Assembly: GCF_009789675.1 (NCBI RefSeq)
Contig: NZ_CP046916.1
Span: 620,001-684,000, forward strand
Direction: 5' to 3'
Length of the DNA: 64,000 bases
DNA from: Paraburkholderia acidisoli
Lineage (GTDB): Bacteria; Pseudomonadota; Gammaproteobacteria; Burkholderiales; Burkholderiaceae
The translations under genes were made by a program, and so were the position numbers. Of this stretch, positions 53,310 to 60,584 are shown one piece after another. Under the pieces are notes generated by a model, which ran no database searches, was not told the DNA's origin, and saw only the letters and a program-made list of their open reading frames with translations. How positions within the stretch are numbered: the stretch's first letter is position 1; every line of letters starts with the position of its first letter.

Positions 53310-54088
53310 CACAGGTATTTCTCCCCACTCGCGAACAGTGGGACCACGTTGCTTTGTCCAAGCTGACCGACATAGCTCGCGAACTTCGTGGCGTTGAACA
53401 ACGTTTCAGGCCGCAGGTACTGAGACCACTTCTCGTCGTTCAGCCATTCATCAGTCTTTGCGTCGATAACGGCTACGCAATCAGCCTCGGTTGCTCCCTC
53501 CTTGAGGCGAGCGCGTATCAGCTTGAGGTTCGACTCAACCGGCTTGTAAGACCTACCCGACTTTTCGTTCAGGTGGGCAAGGATTGCCTTGGCAACGTCC
53601 GGCTCGCCGGACATATGCTTTTCTTTATCTTCTCTACTCTTATCTAATCTATCGTTCCCGAGCGTTGCATCGTGTTGCATCTGCGTTGCATCCGTTGCAT
53701 AGCGTTTCTTTTCGTCCCTGTGTTTGCGACTGCGTTCCGTACTGGAAAGCGCGCCGGTATTGGGATTGCCGGAATCTTCGCGCTTCGGTTGGCGATCCTC
53801 CCAACGAGCGAGACGGCCATCAACAATCAGATTTTTCTCAACCATTGCATCGAAAATCTTGCGAACGCTTCCATCGTCCAAACCAAATGCAACGTCGTAA
53901 TCGTTGCAATCGAACGATGCAACGTTGCCGCGCGTTGCATCTGCGTTGCATTGCGTTGCATTGCTCGCGCATTCCAGAAGCGCAGCCCAAACAGCGATAA
54001 CCGATGCGACTGTCTGCCCGCTCTTGCGAGCGACCCATCCGAACTTGGGGTCGTTCACCGTGCCATGCCACCAGCGGAGCCAATCCAT
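53309..54088 (-). CDS. Replication initiator-like protein (phage O-type) with internal iterons
   Basis: 259 residues. N-terminal DWLRWWHGTVNDPKFGWVAR and a winged helix AFGLDDGSVRKIFDAMVEKN; C-terminal LAHLNEKSGRSYKPVESNLK, LIRARLKEGATEADCVAVID and KTDEWLNDEKWSQYLRPETL, matching the conserved phage C-terminal domain of O-like proteins. The two low-complexity parts (ATQCNADATRGN, ATDATQMQHDATLGN) are encoded by GTTGCAT repeats, as in lambda O where the origin is inside the gene. Confidence 0.75.
   Translation of the reverse strand: MDWLRWWHGTVNDPKFGWVARKSGQTVASVIAVWAALLECASNATQCNADATRGNVASFDCNDYDVAFGLDDGSVRKIFDAMVEKNLIVDGRLARWEDRQPKREDSGNPNTGALSSTERSRKHRDEKKRYATDATQMQHDATLGNDRLDKSREDKEKHMSGEPDVAKAILAHLNEKSGRSYKPVESNLKLIRARLKEGATEADCVAVIDAKTDEWLNDEKWSQYLRPETLFNATKFASYVGQLGQSNVVPLFASGEKYL
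53664..53700. repeat. Iteron-like cluster 1: four GTTGCAT
   Basis: Perfect copies begin at 53664, 53674, 53685 and 53694, 9-11 bp apart, so on one face of the helix. Candidate initiator-binding sites. Confidence 0.65.
53887..53961. repeat. Iteron-like cluster 2: GTTGCAT in both orientations
   Basis: Copies at 53934, 53945 and 53955 (forward, 10-11 bp apart) and 53887 and 53917 (reverse), with a one-mismatch copy at 53903. Together with cluster 1 this gives nine perfect copies in 300 bp of the initiator gene. Confidence 0.65.
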
Positions 54089-54096
54089 TTCCTACC

Positions 54097-54432
54097 TCAG
54101 TTGTTAGTGCCGGCGGTTGACTGGTGTGAGTCTGCGTAGCAAGCCTCGGAGAGCCACTTACAGACGACCGGGATTTGATCTGGATGCAAGGTGACGACTG
54201 AATTCCCGCCATTCCCGTCATCCTGCTGAATCCAGATAACGCCGCCTTCATTCGTGATCTTGACGCCGAACATTTCCATCTCACTTCCCTTAATCATCCG
54301 AACCAACGACTGGCAGAGAAGGTGCGCCTGTTGCTTCTTGGCCTTCTTGCTTTTCAGGCGGGCGATGTTCGTCGCCATGCGATCTTGATCGCGTTGCATT
54401 TCAGGCTTCATGTTCAACAGGTCACGCTTCAT
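54097..54432 (-). CDS. Hypothetical protein, 111 aa
   Basis: Basic coiled N-terminus (MKRDLLNMKPEMQRDQDRMA, LKSKKAKKQQ) and a C-terminal beta part (GVIWIQQDDGNGGNSVVTLH). Lies 8 bp before the initiator start. Function unknown. Confidence 0.6.
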   Translation of the reverse strand: MKRDLLNMKPEMQRDQDRMATNIARLKSKKAKKQQAHLLCQSLVRMIKGSEMEMFGVKITNEGGVIWIQQDDGNGGNSVVTLHPDQIPVVCKWLSEACYADSHQSTAGTNN

Positions 54433-54536
54433 CGCTGTTGCTCCAACCGCATAAAGCGGTCACGTTTTCTTTACTCATATGGCATCGAAGTGCCAAATTT
54501 ACCGATATATGGGCCGCGAAAAGCGGCTCTCGCCGC

Positions 54537-54758
54537 TCACAATTTTTTGACCCTTATCGTCCTATGCTGCGTTCTGGGCTCCCCCAGGAAGTCCCCCGGA
54601 TCTGTCCTGAACCACTCAACTTCCATCTTCGAAAGTGGCTCGGGCGATTCGATAATCCGTTGTGATCGCCCTCGGACATACCGGCTGTACCTGATGTGGC
54701 CGTCGTTGGCGGCCTCGATACGGACTAGCGGTATGTGATTAAAGATTCTCTCGTTCAT
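54537..54758 (-). CDS. Hypothetical protein, 73 aa
   Basis: Basic soluble protein (MNERIFNHIPLVRIEAANDG). Coupled by ATGA to the HTH gene upstream. No family recognised. Confidence 0.55.
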   Translation of the reverse strand: MNERIFNHIPLVRIEAANDGHIRYSRYVRGRSQRIIESPEPLSKMEVEWFRTDPGDFLGEPRTQHRTIRVKKL

Positions 54759-55176
54759 GCGGCCCTGGTCTCCAATCGTTGTGACAACTGCTCCTCAACG
54801 AGTCGAGAAACCAGCGCCTGCATTTCCGGGGAAAGTGCAGGTTCCGTTTTCTCGATCATTTCTTCAAGCTGGGTTTCGCGGCGAGCCGCGTATTGGCGAA
54901 TCGCCCAGTTTGAACAAATGCGCTGAAGAACAAGTTCTTGATCGGTAGTCAGATAACCTTTGCCCATCTTTACTTTCGCCAGGTGCGGGCCGCTGAAGCC
55001 CAGATACCCGGCGATTTCCGCTTCGCTCATACGACGAAGGCGGTACTCGAACAGAGACGAACGGCGTCGCTGTAGTCCTTGCACGACTTGATCAACAGAT
55101 CATCAAGGGAGCGCATCGGCGGAACGTCAGTAATCACCGGAAGGGACAACTGAACGAGTTGGTCGAAGCTTTTCAT
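54755..55176 (-). CDS. HTH regulator-like protein, about 140 aa (frame-broken)
   Basis: MKSFDQLVQLSLPVITDVPP at 55176 continues in the next frame as FEYRLRRMSEAEIAGYLGFS if A2 at 55050-55051 is A3. SEAEIAGYLGFSGPHLAKVK is a helix-turn-helix and the C-terminal 60 residues are helical. As an early leftward gene it may control replication or late genes (CII-like position), unproven. Confidence 0.6.
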
Positions 55177-55279
55177 CGAAATCGCCTTTAATTGACTGTT
55201 GATGCGTCTTGCTTTAACTGTTGGCTATAGGGAAAATAATTGGCGTCACATCGGACGCCAAGAAGAAAATTTGAAACTC

Positions 55280-55564
55280 TTAAATTGTTGCTGCACGCGC
55301 CAACTTTTCCTTACCGCTGGAGCCGCCGATGGGTGGCTGGACGTCATCACTCGATTCGACATCGGTAATCTCGTTTGCCTCGATTTGCCGCTGACGAAGC
55401 AATTGTTGAAGGTCAGTGACAAGTTGATAGGAGGGGCGCGCTTTCCCGATCTTTCCGTTTTGGATCTCGGAGATGGTCGACTGAGCGCAATGCACCGACG
55501 CCGCAATTTCCGCCTGGGTCATGCCGAGGCGCTTCAATTCGAGAACGATGTGTTGGATGTCCAT
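55280..55564 (-). CDS. Cro-like HTH repressor, 94 aa
   Basis: IVLELKRLGMTQAEIAASVH followed by CAQSTISEIQNG is a canonical Cro/XRE helix-turn-helix. Divergent from the CI gene with 77 bp between, in which the shared operators lie. Probably the lytic-switch regulator. Confidence 0.8.
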   Translation of the reverse strand: MDIQHIVLELKRLGMTQAEIAASVHCAQSTISEIQNGKIGKARPSYQLVTDLQQLLRQRQIEANEITDVESSDDVQPPIGGSSGKEKLARAATI

Positions 55565-55573
55565 GAATCAAAG

Positions 55574-55613
55574 TATAGGCGTACCGATATCGGAATGCAA
55601 TAGGCAAACCTAT
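55574..55613. promoter_or_regulatory. Operators O1 and O2 in the switch region
   Basis: TATAGGCGTACCGATA (55574-55589) and ATAGGCAAACCTAT (55600-55613) lie between the divergent regulators. O1 matches 14 of 16 bases of the reverse of O3 at 56525-56540, pointing to one DNA-binding protein, presumably CI or the Cro-like protein. Confidence 0.7.
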
Positions 55614-55641
55614 GCCATTCTGTATCAGAATTCCGATAATT

Positions 55642-56405
55642 ATGAAAACTACGCTAGGATCACGTCTAAAGCAGGCGCGCAAAGAGGCGGGGCTAACTCA
55701 AAAAGAGTTGGCCGCAAAAACGGGTATCAAACAACCGACCGTCTCTGAGTTAGAAAACGATACCTATCAAGGATCGTCTTATGCGCCCCAGATCGCCGCA
55801 GTGCTCGGCGTGGAGGCTCTATGGCTCTCGTCCGGGAAGGGGCCGCAGCGCTCTCAGCACAATTCCTCGTCAGCCAATGGGCCGAGCAAGTCGCCAACGA
55901 CGCCCGTTATCGCTGGATTGGAAGCGGGAAAAGAAGCTACGATTGGGAAAACAAAGCCAGCAGCGTATGGGAATTTTGAACATGCGCCAGTGGGCTATCG
56001 AGAGATCCCAGTAATTAGTTACGTGCAGGCCGGCATGATGACAGAAGCAGTAGACCCATTCTCATTGGGCGACGGGTTTGAAACACTAACCACCGATCTG
56101 GATTTATCTGGGGGAGCGTTCGGCCTCATCATCAAAGGGCTGTCCATGTCCCCTGAATTCAAGGAGGGGGATAAGGTAATCATCGATCCGGCCGTTGCTC
56201 CGCACACGGTGATTTCGTTGTGGCTAAAAACACCGAAGAAGAGGCCACCTTCAAGAAGTACCGGCCGCGCGGGACGAGCGAGCGCGGCGAGATGATTTTC
56301 GAGCTGGTCCCGCTGAATGATGATTTCGCGACCCTTCATAGCGAGCGCGATCACCTTCACATTATCGGGGTCATGGTCGAGCATCGTAAGTACCGACGAC
56401 GCTGA
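55642..56405 (+). CDS. CI-type LexA-like repressor (frame-broken)
   Basis: About 254 residues. N-terminal XRE helix-turn-helix (RLKQARKEAGLTQKELAAKT, TVSELEND). S24 peptidase C-terminus: AG in VQAGMM as cleavage site, catalytic Ser in GLSMSPEF, Lys in VVAKNTEE. The frame changes near 56207 (one base missing). RecA-stimulated self-cleavage would link induction to DNA damage, fitting the SOS box at 7623. It should bind the operators on both sides of its own gene. Confidence 0.85.
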
Positions 56406-56437
56406 TCTCACGATTCAAAGCTCCCCTGTTTGCAACC

Positions 56438-56463
56438 AAGCCCGCCGCGAGCGGGCTTTTTTG
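56438..56463 (+). terminator. Rho-independent terminator of the repressor gene
   Basis: AAGCCCGC (56438-56445) pairs with GCGGGCTT (56451-56458) and runs into T6. It isolates the repressor transcript from the rightward promoter just after it. Confidence 0.9.
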
Positions 56464-56499
56464 CGCCCTCAACTAGCCAGAATAAAAATCTCCAAAAAA

Positions 56500-56542
56500 T
56501 ATCGGATCGCCTATTGACTCAAAGTATCGGCATGCCTATACT
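56500..56542 (+). promoter_or_regulatory. Rightward promoter with operators O3 and O4
   Basis: TTGACT (56514-56519), 17-bp spacer, TATACT (56537-56542): a strong sigma70 promoter. Operators TATCGGATCGCCTATT (56500-56515) and TATCGGCATGCCTATA (56525-56540) overlap the -35 and -10 elements with 25 bp between centres, so repressor binding should shut it off. It drives the non-coding locus and the early (+) operon. Confidence 0.85.
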
Positions 56543-56600
56543 TCACTCCATCAACAGCAGCAACCCAGCGCAACGGCGCGACGATCGGGGACAGCGATCG

Positions 56601-56609
56601 TGCTCTTTA
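56601..56609 (+). promoter_or_regulatory. rrn-type boxA antitermination element
   Basis: TGCTCTTTA followed by AAAAATT is the boxA leader signature of ribosomal operons (NusB/NusE binding). A 7-bp hairpin (56581-56601) sits just before it. It may allow the early transcript to read through RNA structure and terminators. Confidence 0.6.
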
Positions 56610-57196
56610 AAAATTGACGACCGATGAATAGATGCGAGCAATCGTGTCCAGCCCAATGCCTCGTGCGGCTGAAGTAAAAGCGCGAGAAATGGCGGCCTGA
56701 TGAGCTGCTACCGAAAGGCGCCCCGTGTCGATGGCGTGGTAATCGATGCAAACGTCCCCGGCCCGGAGCTGGCTTGCCAGGTGTTGCCGCGGCGGGGACG
56801 TAAAGCAATGTTGAGTGAATGACGCTGTGCGGCGTGGAGAGCAGACACGCAACGCAAGCAGGGAGCAGGCCTGCAACCCCTAGCGCATTGAATGGAAGCC
56901 CGTTGATTAATTACCTTTCGGTACGTTCCCGGCTTCGCGCAGCGTGGGTGGGGGTTCCAATAGCTAAAACTGGTAGCCAGATTCGCGACTGGCCACAGCG
57001 TCATTCACTGAGCAACGCAGCAGATTCAGGGAACGGGAATGCGCAGGCTGATGCGCCTTGTGAAAGCGATCGCAACGGAACTAAGTAACGCCATGGGGCG
57101 GCCCTAAAGCGATTCGCGAAGCTTGGGGAGGCACCGCAAGCCCGAAAAGTCATGCCAGAGATCAGCACCGGCCCCGTTCCCTGAGTTTGTTTTATT

Positions 57197-57313
57197 GCCG
57201 GATGAGTCCGTTGGCCGACGGTATGAATCAATAAGAGTTGCGTTGCGGTTAGCTACCGCTTTTCTGGTTACCCAGACACAACCCAAGGGGTTCGAATCCC
57301 CGATCCGGCTCCA
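57197..57313 (+). ncRNA. tRNA-like 3' domain of the rightward RNA
   Basis: GCCGGAT (57197-57203) pairs with ATCCGGC (57303-57309), then T and encoded CCA. T arm GGGG-TTCGAAT-CCCC is intact. Between them are a CCGT/ACGG hairpin, GCGGT/ACCGC and TCTGG/CCAGA hairpins but no 7-nt anticodon loop. The acceptor stem equals that of the phage tRNA-Thr. Likely recognised by tRNA-processing enzymes. Confidence 0.6.
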
Positions 57314-57404
57314 TTCAATACAGCAATCTAAATCGCGCCCGTTCCAACGAGTAGGCGCCGCTTGGGTGTTGTCAAACAGAAAGTTAGGACAACTGGAGAT
57401 ATCT

Positions 57405-57779
57405 ATGAGCGAAATCAATAGCGCAATCGAACTGCCGGAACTCCGCGAAGGCGAAATCTACCTCTGCGGCCTCGTCAACGGTAATGGCAGCGTGACGCAC
57501 ACGATCTTGCTTCCGGGTGATAACGACGACGCCAACTGGAGTGCGCAGCTCGAATGGGCGAAAAGCATCGGCGGCGATCTGCCGACGCGCGTGGAACTCG
57601 CAGTTGCGTTCGAGCAGCATCGCGATCAGTTTCAGCGCGACTGGTATTGGTCGAATCAGGATCACGAGGACGATAGCGCCTACGCCTGGTATCAGGACTT
57701 CGGCGACGGCTACCAGAACGACGACCTCAAGAGCGACGACGTTTGCCGCGCGCGGGCCGTCCGCAGATTAATTATTTAG
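57405..57779 (+). CDS. DUF1566 (C-type-lectin-like) protein 1, 124 aa
   Basis: ELREGEIYLCGLVNGNGSVT, HTILLPGDND, WAKSIGGDLPTRVEL, DWYWSNQ and the end DDVCRARAVRR are the DUF1566/FGE-like signature seen in phage ligand-binding proteins and in targets of diversity-generating retroelements. Residues after AYAWYQ differ strongly from the two paralogues at 62.4-63.3 kb, while the flanks are almost the same. First gene after the structured RNA; GGAG before the ATG. Confidence 0.8.
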   Translation: MSEINSAIELPELREGEIYLCGLVNGNGSVTHTILLPGDNDDANWSAQLEWAKSIGGDLPTRVELAVAFEQHRDQFQRDWYWSNQDHEDDSAYAWYQDFGDGYQNDDLKSDDVCRARAVRRLII

Positions 57780-57817
57780 TCTTTATCAATTTAATTCGAG
57801 CACGCCGGAGATGCTTT

Positions 57818-58290
57818 ATGAGGGAGATCCCGCTGTCAAAGGGCTTGACCGCTATTGTGGATGACGAAGACTTCGATACCTTGCGAGGCTTCAATTGGTT
57901 TGTATCGAGTTGGGGATATGCGGTAAGGAATGCGGGTGGAAAACAAATTCGTATGCATCGACAAATAATGGGTGTCGAAAACAATCGGCAAATTTTGATC
58001 GATCATATCAATATGGATCGACTTGACAATCGACGATCAAATCTGCGTTCCTGCACGCAGTCACAGAATCTTTCAAATCGCCCTCTCCGAAAAATTCCAC
58101 AGGATTCAAAGGCGTCACAAAAAGGAATAAAAAATGGACGCCGAGGATTTTTTACAAGGGGCGTATGAGACATCTGGGTTGTTATACGACACCTGAAGAG
58201 GCACACGAAGTCTATTGCTTGTGGGCTGATTTGATTCAGGGCGAATTCGCGCATTATGGAGTGAAAGCATGTCCCTCTACGCCGACTTAA
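57818..58290 (+). CDS. HNH/AP2-type homing endonuclease (frame-broken)
   Basis: MREIPLSKGLTAIVDDEDFD, HRQIMGVENNRQILIDHINM and DRLDNRRSNLRSCTQSQN are the HNH core (HR..D.iN.ldNR..NLR). After adding one A at 58090-58094 it runs on as the AP2-like NSTGFKGVTKRNKKWTPRI and HLGCYTTPEEAHEVY, about 158 residues. GGAG precedes the ATG. Adjacent to DUF1566, as is the other HNH gene. Confidence 0.8.
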
Positions 58291-58415
58291 CCCGCGAGCC
58301 GATACGCCAGCGGGTATCGCGGTACATCTTAAGGTATTGGTTGCACTACAGCGAGTACAGAAATAGTCAGTTTGTGCGCACCGTCGATCTCGTTAGCGAG
58401 GTTGTGTGGTGTTAG
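58269..58415 (+). CDS. Small protein, 48 aa
   Basis: MSLYADLTREPIRQRVSRYI then LRYWLHYSEYRNSQFVRTVD: basic and aromatic. Overlaps the HNH 3' end in another frame. Function unknown. Confidence 0.5.
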   Translation: MSLYADLTREPIRQRVSRYILRYWLHYSEYRNSQFVRTVDLVSEVVWC

Positions 58416-58440
58416 CCATTTACTTCGAGAGGGTAGCGAC

Positions 58441-58575
58441 ATGCCCACATGGATTTACTGGACCGCACTTATTGCTGCGGCAGACGTAGCACTGGTGCTG
58501 TTTTTCAAAGGTGCAGCGCGAAAAGATGAGCCGCGCGAGTTTCGGCGGATTCGAGCAATGGAGGGGCCGCAATGA
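58441..58575 (+). CDS. Small membrane protein, 44 aa
   Basis: WIYWTALIAAADVALVLFF is one membrane helix, followed by a basic/acidic tail. ATGA overlap with the acyl carrier protein gene. Confidence 0.6.
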   Translation: MPTWIYWTALIAAADVALVLFFKGAARKDEPREFRRIRAMEGPQ

Positions 58576-58817
58576 GCACGATCCACCAAGGCAACATATC
58601 CGAACGCCTCAAGAAGTGTATCGCCGAGATAACGGGCCTCAACGCTGAAGAGATCGCCGACACATCTTCTTTCGCTGACCTCGGTTGCGATTCCATCGAA
58701 CTACTCGAAATCGTAATGGCTGTGGAGGACGAATTTGGGATCGAAGTTTCGGATGACGACGGCGATAAGTTGAAGACGGTTCAGCAGGCGATTGATTACG
58801 TTACGGCGAAAGTTTAA
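58572..58817 (+). CDS. Acyl carrier protein
   Basis: 81 residues with the phosphopantetheine motif GCDSIELLEIV (Ser in D-S-I-E), preceded by ISERLKKCIAEITGLNAEEI and followed by EDEFGIEVSDDD: a full ACP four-helix pattern including helix II-III. ACPs carry fatty acyl or other acyl chains. No acyl synthase gene is present in the window, so it would use host enzymes or act on host lipid metabolism; an acyltransferase and a patatin are elsewhere in the genome. Confidence 0.88.
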   Translation: MSTIHQGNISERLKKCIAEITGLNAEEIADTSSFADLGCDSIELLEIVMAVEDEFGIEVSDDDGDKLKTVQQAIDYVTAKV

Positions 58818-58836
58818 TCTCCATTCGGAAAACAAC

Positions 58837-59424
58837 ATGAGCGCAGATAAACGCAGCGTAGCGACCGACGCACTGGAAACTCTCGGCACGATCATCGACG
58901 GCTCGCAGGCGCGCGATGCCATTCACCTGGCGGTTGAGCCTGTGATTGCCGCCCACAACATGGAACCCGGCGCGCACGTCGGCTTGATGGCTGACGGCAG
59001 AGCATCCGAGATTGCGGACAAGCATGTAGGCATCGTCGACCCGTTCTTGAAGGATGGCGTTTGTGCGGGGGAGCGCTTCTGGCTCGTCGTCTATCCGCGT
59101 CAGATTACTTCGCTTCGCCATGTTTGGGAGCACCCAGATTTCGCACGATCGCCAGATGTAACGCTCGCACCGCAATACAGCGAATCTGAGCAATGGATTC
59201 GCAACTTTGCCGATCGTGTGAGCCTTCAATACGACATATTGATGGATGGCGCTCGCGATTGGGTGGATAGCCAAAAGCGCGGTAGCTGGGGGGAATACCT
59301 CTGTTTCGGCGGTCTGCTCGAAGGCGAGAGTGTGCCGGACGAGTTTTGGCCACACTACGAAGCTGTAACGGGTGAAAAGGTTGAGGAAACTCATCGCGGC
59401 TCGTTCTTCACCTGTAGCTGCTGA
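58837..59424 (+). CDS. Hypothetical phage protein, 195 aa
   Basis: MSADKRSVATDALETLGTII then DAIHLAVEPVIAAHNMEPGA, VGIVDPFLKDGVCAGERFWL and YPRQITSLRHVWEHPDF: a conserved phage early protein with no assigned function. The WVDSQKRGSWGEYLCFGG block is typical. Start at ATG 58837. Confidence 0.75.
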   Translation: MSADKRSVATDALETLGTIIDGSQARDAIHLAVEPVIAAHNMEPGAHVGLMADGRASEIADKHVGIVDPFLKDGVCAGERFWLVVYPRQITSLRHVWEHPDFARSPDVTLAPQYSESEQWIRNFADRVSLQYDILMDGARDWVDSQKRGSWGEYLCFGGLLEGESVPDEFWPHYEAVTGEKVEETHRGSFFTCSC

Positions 59425-59449
59425 TTTTCAAAGCGACGGCCGCTCTAAG

Positions 59450-59790
59450 CATCTATAAGCCGCTGAGGTGCAATGCCTCCGCCCGGTCCCCGTCAACGGA
59501 CCGCCCTGATGTGTGCGTCATGCCGCGGCCGGGTTGATCTCCGGTTTGGCGTGGGCGGTCCCAGCAGTTCGAATCTGCAACGCATGGCGCACGCATGAGG
59601 GTGAATCTCGAAAGAGACGACGGAGTTTGTCGCCGACACGTCAAGCGTGTGACCGATACGCCGAAAGGCTGGTAGTGCGCGACACGCCCTCACCAATGCG
59701 CCCGAAGCCGCGACCGAAAGGCCGGATCTGAGGGGTAGACCGCCGCAGTTCCCCCAGGCGGGCAGTCGGGTGGAAGCCCCGGCCCATATA
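59450..59790 (+). ncRNA. Structured non-coding RNA with tRNA-like arm
   Basis: 380 bp without a gene (59425-59804). Helices: GGTCC/GGACC (59485-59502), CCGG/CCGG, T arm GCAG-TTCGAAT-CTGC (59574-59588) inside stem GTGCGTCATGC/GCATGGCGCAC, CGCAT+GAGGG (59602-59611) with CCCTC and ATGCG (59687-59700), TCTC-GAAA-GAGA, and GGCCGG/CCGGCC (59720-59784). Contains CAATGCCTC at 59471, shared with the two larger loci. The next gene has a normal GGAG start just after. Confidence 0.55.
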
Positions 59791-59804
59791 CATAGGAGTC
59801 CGAT

Positions 59805-60041
59805 ATGTCAGAAATAATCGAACTAGCCTGCTTCATCAAATGCGACGGCGGCCTTGAAATCGACAATGCCGATTTGGTACTGGTCTACGAAGAACACATG
59901 AACGATCGCATCGAAATCAAGGCGAAAAGCATCGTGCCCCATGTGAGCGATGCGCAACTTGTTCGTGCGATCAGGGACGCGCTTAAACAGCGCAAGGCAG
60001 ATTCGAAGGTTGAAGCGGCGCAGGCTGCGGCGGGAGTGTGA
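59805..60041 (+). CDS. Hypothetical protein, 78 aa
   Basis: MSEIIELACFIKCDGGLEID, then coil-like ALKQRKADSKVEAAQAA. ATAGGAG at correct spacing. No function known. Confidence 0.65.
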   Translation: MSEIIELACFIKCDGGLEIDNADLVLVYEEHMNDRIEIKAKSIVPHVSDAQLVRAIRDALKQRKADSKVEAAQAAAGV

Positions 60042-60042
60042 G

Positions 60043-60252
60043 ATGAAAACTTCTGGGCGAAGGTATTTTTATTCTCTCGGTTTTCGGTCCGTCGACCCTA
60101 GCTATACCGGTCCCAGAACCGAGTCACTTAGCCATCAATGGGCTCTCGATTCATTCACCCAAGGACAACATGACGGTCGATGGGCCCGTGCTCGAAATAT
60201 CACAAAAGAGTGGCCTACGCAAAAACTTGTCGATTCAATTACAGGGAAATGA
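60043..60252 (+). CDS. Hypothetical protein, 69 aa
   Basis: MKTSGRRYFYSLGFRSVDPS and QWALDSFTQGQHDGRW; basic and aromatic. Coupled to the next gene. Confidence 0.55.
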   Translation: MKTSGRRYFYSLGFRSVDPSYTGPRTESLSHQWALDSFTQGQHDGRWARARNITKEWPTQKLVDSITGK

Positions 60253-60253
60253 A

Positions 60254-60584
60254 ATGAAAGTCACTTTGACGGGCTTCCTCATGGCCCAAAAGCTCACCCG
60301 ATACGACTATGAGCAACGCTGCATCGTCGGCGATTTGAATGTTACGTTCAGTCACTACGATTCGTCGATCTATAACGCCGATCAAGTTGTTATCGGACCC
60401 CATTCGTTTGAGGTCGAAGTCCCGGACGACTTTGATATGCGAGATGGCCTCGTTGCCAATCTCCAGCGCGAAGCGCAAGGCCGCTGCCGAATATCAAGCC
60501 CGCATCACTGAACTTGACGGCCAGATTGGCAAGTATCTCGCCATCGAAAACGCTGCGGAGATTCGCGATGTACACCACACCTGA
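60254..60584 (+). CDS. Hypothetical protein, about 110 aa (frame-broken)
   Basis: MKVTLTGFLMAQKLTRYDYE (LTGFLMA is common in phage single-strand and replication-region ORFs), then after a frame change near 60475 AAAEYQARITELDGQIGKYL to RDVHHT. Function unknown. Confidence 0.55.

Larger units (their letters stand above)
56545..57313 (+). ncRNA. Large structured non-coding RNA locus at the start of the rightward operon
   Basis: About 770 bases without a phage-like ORF. Complementary arms: ACGATCG/CGATCGT (56581-56587, 56595-56601), ACGTCCCCG/CGGGGACGT (56752-56760, 56793-56801), the 16-bp AGTGAATGACGCTGTG (56814-56829) with 56994-57009, and the 12-bp TCAGGGAACGGG (57029-57040) with CCCGTTCCCTGA (57174-57185). 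It ends with a tRNA-like acceptor/T arm and CCA. It starts at a repressed promoter and contains a boxA, so it should appear early in lytic growth. Resembles the giant ornate phage RNAs in size and style; family not assignable by eye. Confidence 0.75.

Noticed and set aside
56697..56716. Hammerhead ribozyme core (CTGATGAG ... GAAA) inside the rightward RNA
   Set aside because: The nine bases between the two motifs cannot form stem II, and no suitable stems I and III or cleavage triplet are visible.
56545..57313. tmRNA
   Set aside because: There is a tRNA-like 3' end but no matching 5' half at the start of the locus, no resume codon and no tag ending in AA with a stop.
59425..59804. Group I intron linked to the HNH genes
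   Set aside because: No P7-type core sequences or interrupted exon reading frame are recognisable; the neighbouring genes are complete on both sides.
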